Assembly (NCBI GenBank): GCA_900545175.1
Contig: UQYF01000003.1
Coordinates: forward strand, 1-64,000
Source: an uncultured Eubacteriales bacterium
GTDB lineage: Bacteria > Bacillota > Clostridia > Lachnospirales > Lachnospiraceae
Length of the DNA stretch: 64,000 bases
Reading direction: 5' to 3'
The position numbers were made by a program, and so were the translations under genes. The notes beneath the pieces were generated by a model that was not told the DNA's origin, did no database searches, and saw only the letters and a list, made by a program, of their open reading frames with translations. Shown piece by piece: positions 61,160-64,000 of the stretch. Within the stretch, counting starts at the first letter, position 1. Each line of letters starts with the position of its first letter.

Positions 61160-61714
61160 ATGAACAGTACAGGCTATGCAAAATTAGAAAAAAATCTTGT
61201 GGATATAATTGAGGAGCAGCAGATAAAGCTTGGCTATTGCAGGGAAGATGTGAGATTGTATTATCCGCTCTCATCGCTCAATCATTTTTTTGAAACGACA
61301 GATGACGCACAGGCGATGCTTGACAGACTCAGCAGCCTGCCTGATGATTTTAGAAGTAAGCTTGGCGATGTCAAGGTTACACAGAGCAACGGGCGTTTCT
61401 GCTTTCTTATTCCAAAGGAGGGAAGCGAGTATGTCCATGAAAATATTGCACCGGATGGTTTTTTAAGTGAACTGATTGCTTATGTCGGAGGACTTGACTG
61501 TACGATGCAGGGAATATTCGACTTGTTCCATAGATATTCCAAGAATGTAGTCATAGAAAAAGCGAAGGATGATGAGTTTGACTATGTGGTGCATTTTGAT
61601 TATGGAGCAGATGGAGCACAGGGCGGAGATGAATATTATTACTGTTTCAAGGACGAAGGCTGTCATATAATATATCACAGATTTTTGCAGGAGGATTATA
61701 AGGACCTGTTTTAA
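61160..61714 (+). CDS. DUF3877 family protein
   Basis: 184-residue cytoplasmic protein (YAKLEKNLVDIIEEQQIKLGY, LYYPLSSLNHFFET, LSSLPDDFRSKLGDVKVTQS). It matches the DUF3877 proteins that occur in many Lachnospiraceae, from memory. AGAGGA precedes the ATG at 61160; an ATG at 61112 lies inside the repeat element. There are no catalytic motifs that I can recognise. Acidic overall, with a Tyr-rich C-terminus (DEYYYCFKDEGCHIIYHRF). Function unknown. Confidence 0.75.
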   Translation: MNSTGYAKLEKNLVDIIEEQQIKLGYCREDVRLYYPLSSLNHFFETTDDAQAMLDRLSSLPDDFRSKLGDVKVTQSNGRFCFLIPKEGSEYVHENIAPDGFLSELIAYVGGLDCTMQGIFDLFHRYSKNVVIEKAKDDEFDYVVHFDYGADGAQGGDEYYYCFKDEGCHIIYHRFLQEDYKDLF

Positions 61715-61860
61715 TGCAGATCCTTATATTTTTATATAAAAAAGTATAAAAGGAAATTTATAGTGCAGATATTGAAGGTGATACAACAGATGCTTTACAG
61801 GTATGCTATGGAGGAGGACTTACAGCTATATAATTGAAATTATTTGTGGAGGAGATTAGT

Positions 61861-63681
61861 GTGCAGAATATTAATGGTTATCTGAGTGCATTGATAAAAA
61901 ATGTGCGCAGACATAGAAATTTAAGTATGGTACAGGTTTATTCGGGTATATGCAGTGTGGCTGCTTATGCAAGATTTGAGAGTGGGGATTTTGATGTAAA
62001 TATTCATATCAGAGGTGCAATTATGCAGCGTCTGGGAATTGATGAGAAGCGCAGCGGTATGTGTATCAATTCAAAAGAGTATGAGCAGCTTGATGACAGA
62101 GAGCATCTGCTCGAAAACATAGGCATGAGAGATTATGCTGTTGCAGCTAAGAGTCTGGAACAATATAAAAATAAATATGATATGAAGAATCACCTGAACA
62201 GACAGTTTACAGATTATGTGGAGGCAAGGCTTGAATATATTTTCGGAAATAAGAAAAAATCATTGAAGCTTTACGAACGTGCCATAGAGTATACTATGCC
62301 AAGGTATGAGAAAAATGATGACATTGTGTGTATGTCTGTGTATGAGGCATATATAATATGTGAGATAGCTGCAATTTCAGCAGAGCTAGGGGACAGTGTA
62401 CGAGCAAAAAGACTGTACACAAAGCTTATGAAAAAATGTGAAGATAGCACCATGGACAGATGGATAAAGGGAAGGATATATCCAAAGGCAGTAAGCGGTA
62501 TTCTTAGAATTACAGAGCTATCTGAGCTTGATAAGAATACACTTGAAATATATTTTAACATATGTGATGACGCAGTTGAATGTCTTAGAAAGACAAGAAG
62601 GCTGTATTTTTTAAGAGAACTTCTTATATACCGTAACAGCTTATGTGTGTATAGTGGAAGAGATTCACAAAAGGAATATGCAAAGCTGTTGGAATGTCTT
62701 GACGATTTGTACGCACAATACGATATTCATGAGCAGGACTATGAGTGGTATCCATATTATATAAACGGTATTTTTTATCCTGTGGATAAGGTTGTAAATG
62801 AAAGAAGAATTCTATACGGTATGACGGTTGAAAAATTAGCCGGTACAGAGCTTGATGCCGGAACTATCAGCAGAATAATCAACGGAAAAAATATGCCGAG
62901 AAGAAACACAATAGATATGTTGTTCAAGAAGCTTGGCGTGGAAGGAGTCCAGTATAGTGATAAAGTGGTGTCGAAAGATGTGAGAGCAAATGAATTGTGG
63001 GATGATTTTGTCGATGCGCTTACGCATAGAAATATCGCTTTATGTGAGGACATATATTCTAAATTGAAAAATATGCTGGATATGAATATATACATAAATA
63101 AAACGGTGATTGACTGGGTGCGGATAAAACTGGATGTCTGTAAAAAGGAGCTTGACTATGCAGGCGCAATCAAAAAGTATAGAGATAATTTTGAAAGAAT
63201 TATAACCAATGCTGACAAGATAACATATTGCACTGTGGTGGAAAATGAAATAATAGGCAATTACATTGACTGCCTGAGCAATATAAATAATAGGGAATGT
63301 GTTGATATGTTGAGGAGAATGTACAATAAACTGCCGGCGGATATTGTGGAGCGAAAAAGGACAGTGATGTTCACTGAAAGTATGCTGCGAAGATTTTCAA
63401 GCTGCAGCGGCAACTTAGGAGAATATGAGGAATCATGTAAACTGGCGGAAGAGGGAGTTGCACTGGAACTGTCATGCGGGAGGGCATGTGTTGTGGGGAG
63501 CTTTTTGTACAGCATAGCATGGAACAATGCACAGAAAGTAACAATTTCACAGGATGATATTAAAAAATGCAATTATTCCTGTCTGTTTGCATGGTTTATG
63601 GGAAATGATATGCTGCAAAAATTCTATCATAATAAGGCGGAGGACTATAAACGTATGTATGATGAAATCAGTCATAGTTGA
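61861..63681 (+). CDS. Large double-HTH helical-repeat regulator (RRNPP/Rgg-like layout), copy 2
   Basis: 606 residues, paralogous in design to 52220-54265. N-terminal HTH-like part (LSALIKNVRRHRNLSMVQVY, GICSVAAYARFESGDFD), TPR-like helices (LLENIGMRDYAVAAKSLEQYK), a second and clearer XRE HTH near 310-365 (VNERRILYGMTVEKLAGTEL, GTISRIINGKNMPRRN), and more helices to the end. Start GTG at 61861 with GGAGGAG upstream fits the alignment with copy 1; an upstream TTG at 61834 is poorer. Its last 14 bp overlap a convergent short peptide frame, and an inverted repeat with divergent promoters follows. Peptide sensing is inferred from this layout. Confidence 0.75.
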   Translation: MQNINGYLSALIKNVRRHRNLSMVQVYSGICSVAAYARFESGDFDVNIHIRGAIMQRLGIDEKRSGMCINSKEYEQLDDREHLLENIGMRDYAVAAKSLEQYKNKYDMKNHLNRQFTDYVEARLEYIFGNKKKSLKLYERAIEYTMPRYEKNDDIVCMSVYEAYIICEIAAISAELGDSVRAKRLYTKLMKKCEDSTMDRWIKGRIYPKAVSGILRITELSELDKNTLEIYFNICDDAVECLRKTRRLYFLRELLIYRNSLCVYSGRDSQKEYAKLLECLDDLYAQYDIHEQDYEWYPYYINGIFYPVDKVVNERRILYGMTVEKLAGTELDAGTISRIINGKNMPRRNTIDMLFKKLGVEGVQYSDKVVSKDVRANELWDDFVDALTHRNIALCEDIYSKLKNMLDMNIYINKTVIDWVRIKLDVCKKELDYAGAIKKYRDNFERIITNADKITYCTVVENEIIGNYIDCLSNINNRECVDMLRRMYNKLPADIVERKRTVMFTESMLRRFSSCSGNLGEYEESCKLAEEGVALELSCGRACVVGSFLYSIAWNNAQKVTISQDDIKKCNYSCLFAWFMGNDMLQKFYHNKAEDYKRMYDEISHS

Positions 63682-63804
63682 TGAAGTAATCAATATCCTC
63701 ATCTGAAAATAAATCAATCTGCGTTTTGTCACCAGTAAAATATAATGGGCTTGTAGAAAAAACGATTATTAGTAATTAATAAGAAAATACTTTTTGCTTT
63801 TCAT
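63668..63804 (-). pseudogene. Short signalling-peptide gene of module 2, broken by a one-base loss
   Basis: Minus strand. ATG at 63804 with AAAGGA 7 bp upstream reads MKSKKYFLIN and then stops at TAA. One extra T in the ATTAATTAC stretch (63772-63780) would continue the frame as LLIIVFSTSPLYFTGDK, TQIDLFSDEDIDYFINYD and the TGA at 63668-63670, giving 45 residues. That product matches the intact 54-residue peptide of module 1 in design: basic start, LIIVF core, acidic DED tail and a tail-to-tail position against the regulator (14-bp overlap here). It could also be an assembly error or a real recoding site. Confidence 0.55.
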
Positions 63805-63843
63805 AGGAGTTTCCTTTCGATTTGTATATTAAAAACAAGATGT

Positions 63844-63971
63844 ATTATAGGCCTGTATTGATAAAATTACCATGGCATAACTGTAATTTTCTAAATATTG
63901 CGACTTTTAAGAATATTACAATTATGCCATGGTGTTATAAATTTTTTGGTGTTAAGATGAACCTGTAATAC
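63844..63971. promoter_or_regulatory. Divergent promoters around a long inverted repeat, module 2
   Basis: Leftward -10 TATAAT (minus strand, 63844-63849) serves the peptide frame. Rightward TTTGGT (63945-63950), 15-bp spacer and TAATAC (63966-63971) serve the gene beyond the window. Between them the arms 63869-63891 (starting ACCATGGCATAACTG) and 63911-63933 match in 21 of 23 positions with a 19-bp spacer. The TAAATATT sequence at the centre is shared with module 1. Confidence 0.7.
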
Positions 63972-64000
63972 AAATATATTTTGCGAAGGGAGAAAAGCAA
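63972..64000 (+). promoter_or_regulatory. Ribosome binding site of a gene that starts just beyond the window
   Basis: AAGGGAG at 63986-63992 is followed by 8 bp to the window end, so a start codon is expected at about 64001. By analogy with 54629-54955, a small secreted protein is predicted there. Confidence 0.5.

Noticed and set aside
63547..63732. 61-codon minus-strand frame over the end of regulator 2
   Set aside because: It overlaps the regulator by 135 bp and lacks a site at its start. The better reading of this strand is the neighbouring frame ending at 63668.

Overview
The window looks like chromosomal DNA of an anaerobic, low-to-mid GC Gram-positive bacterium, most likely a gut Lachnospiraceae. 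Supporting signs are strong AGGAGG ribosome binding sites, a GerA-family germination protein, a threonine T-box, a ZTP riboswitch driving a split purO + purH pair, a stand-alone FchA next to FolD, a high-cysteine HCB-type protein, a DUF3877 protein and many cytoplasmic glycoside hydrolases. The family-level placement is inferred from gene content, not from a marker gene. No rRNA, CRISPR array, complete insertion sequence or intact prophage is visible. One tRNA (Pro, CGG) is present.

Layout. 0.2-5.1 kb: pheA, an exopolyphosphatase-like protein and polyphosphate kinase. 5.2-11.4 kb: an HMGL-type aldolase, an aldo/keto reductase, the one-carbon pair fchA/folD and a DUF2264 protein. 11.5-13.1 kb: repeats, RidA, and a REP-associated tyrosine transposase (RAYT) flanked by its palindromes. 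13.1-19.6 kb: an NlpC/P60 hydrolase and M19 dipeptidase pair, a GerA-like protein, a rhamnose mutarotase and a GH13 enzyme. 19.8-25.3 kb: nifS-iscU behind a promoter with a palindromic operator, a repeat-rich membrane protein, and the ZTP-riboswitch purO-purH operon. 25.6-31.5 kb: GH31 and GH2 enzymes. 31.6-34.7 kb: tRNA-Pro and an ArsR / HMA protein / P-type ATPase metal-efflux set. 34.7-35.7 kb: a graveyard with a methyltransferase fragment, an intact putative antitoxin and a zeta-toxin pseudogene. 36-40 kb: a UBA/DUF4342 protein, a two-component system and a UDP-sugar pyrophosphorylase. 40.2-43.8 kb: an ankyrin-GH43 fusion on the minus strand, a frameshifted PAS gene and a Dabb protein. 43.8-52.1 kb: leuS with a leader terminator, two membrane proteins, a cluster of Cys/Pro-rich small proteins, icd and a HAD phosphatase. 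52.2-64 kb: two paralogous large regulators (52220-54265 and 61861-63681) enclosing a secreted peptide, a solute-binding lipoprotein, T-box-thrS, truA and a DUF3877 gene.

The most interesting signal is the duplicated regulator module. Each regulator has two HTH-like segments in a helical-repeat protein. Each faces, tail to tail, a tiny minus-strand gene for a 45-54 residue peptide with a lysine-rich start, a shared LIIVF hydrophobic core and an acidic DED tail. The peptide at 54268-54432 is intact. The one at 63668-63804 is broken by one missing base. Upstream of each peptide gene lies a long inverted repeat sitting between divergent promoters. The rightward promoter has the same TTTGGT-N15 layout in both copies and drives a small secreted Cys protein in the first; the second gene starts just beyond the window. 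This resembles Rgg/SHP-type (RRNPP) peptide signalling in layout, but the proteins are not ones I recognise from a named family.

Several dispersed repeat families (RAYT palindromes, TGTCAAAACATG-ended elements, GGGTCAAAAGG-ended elements) fill the spaces between genes.
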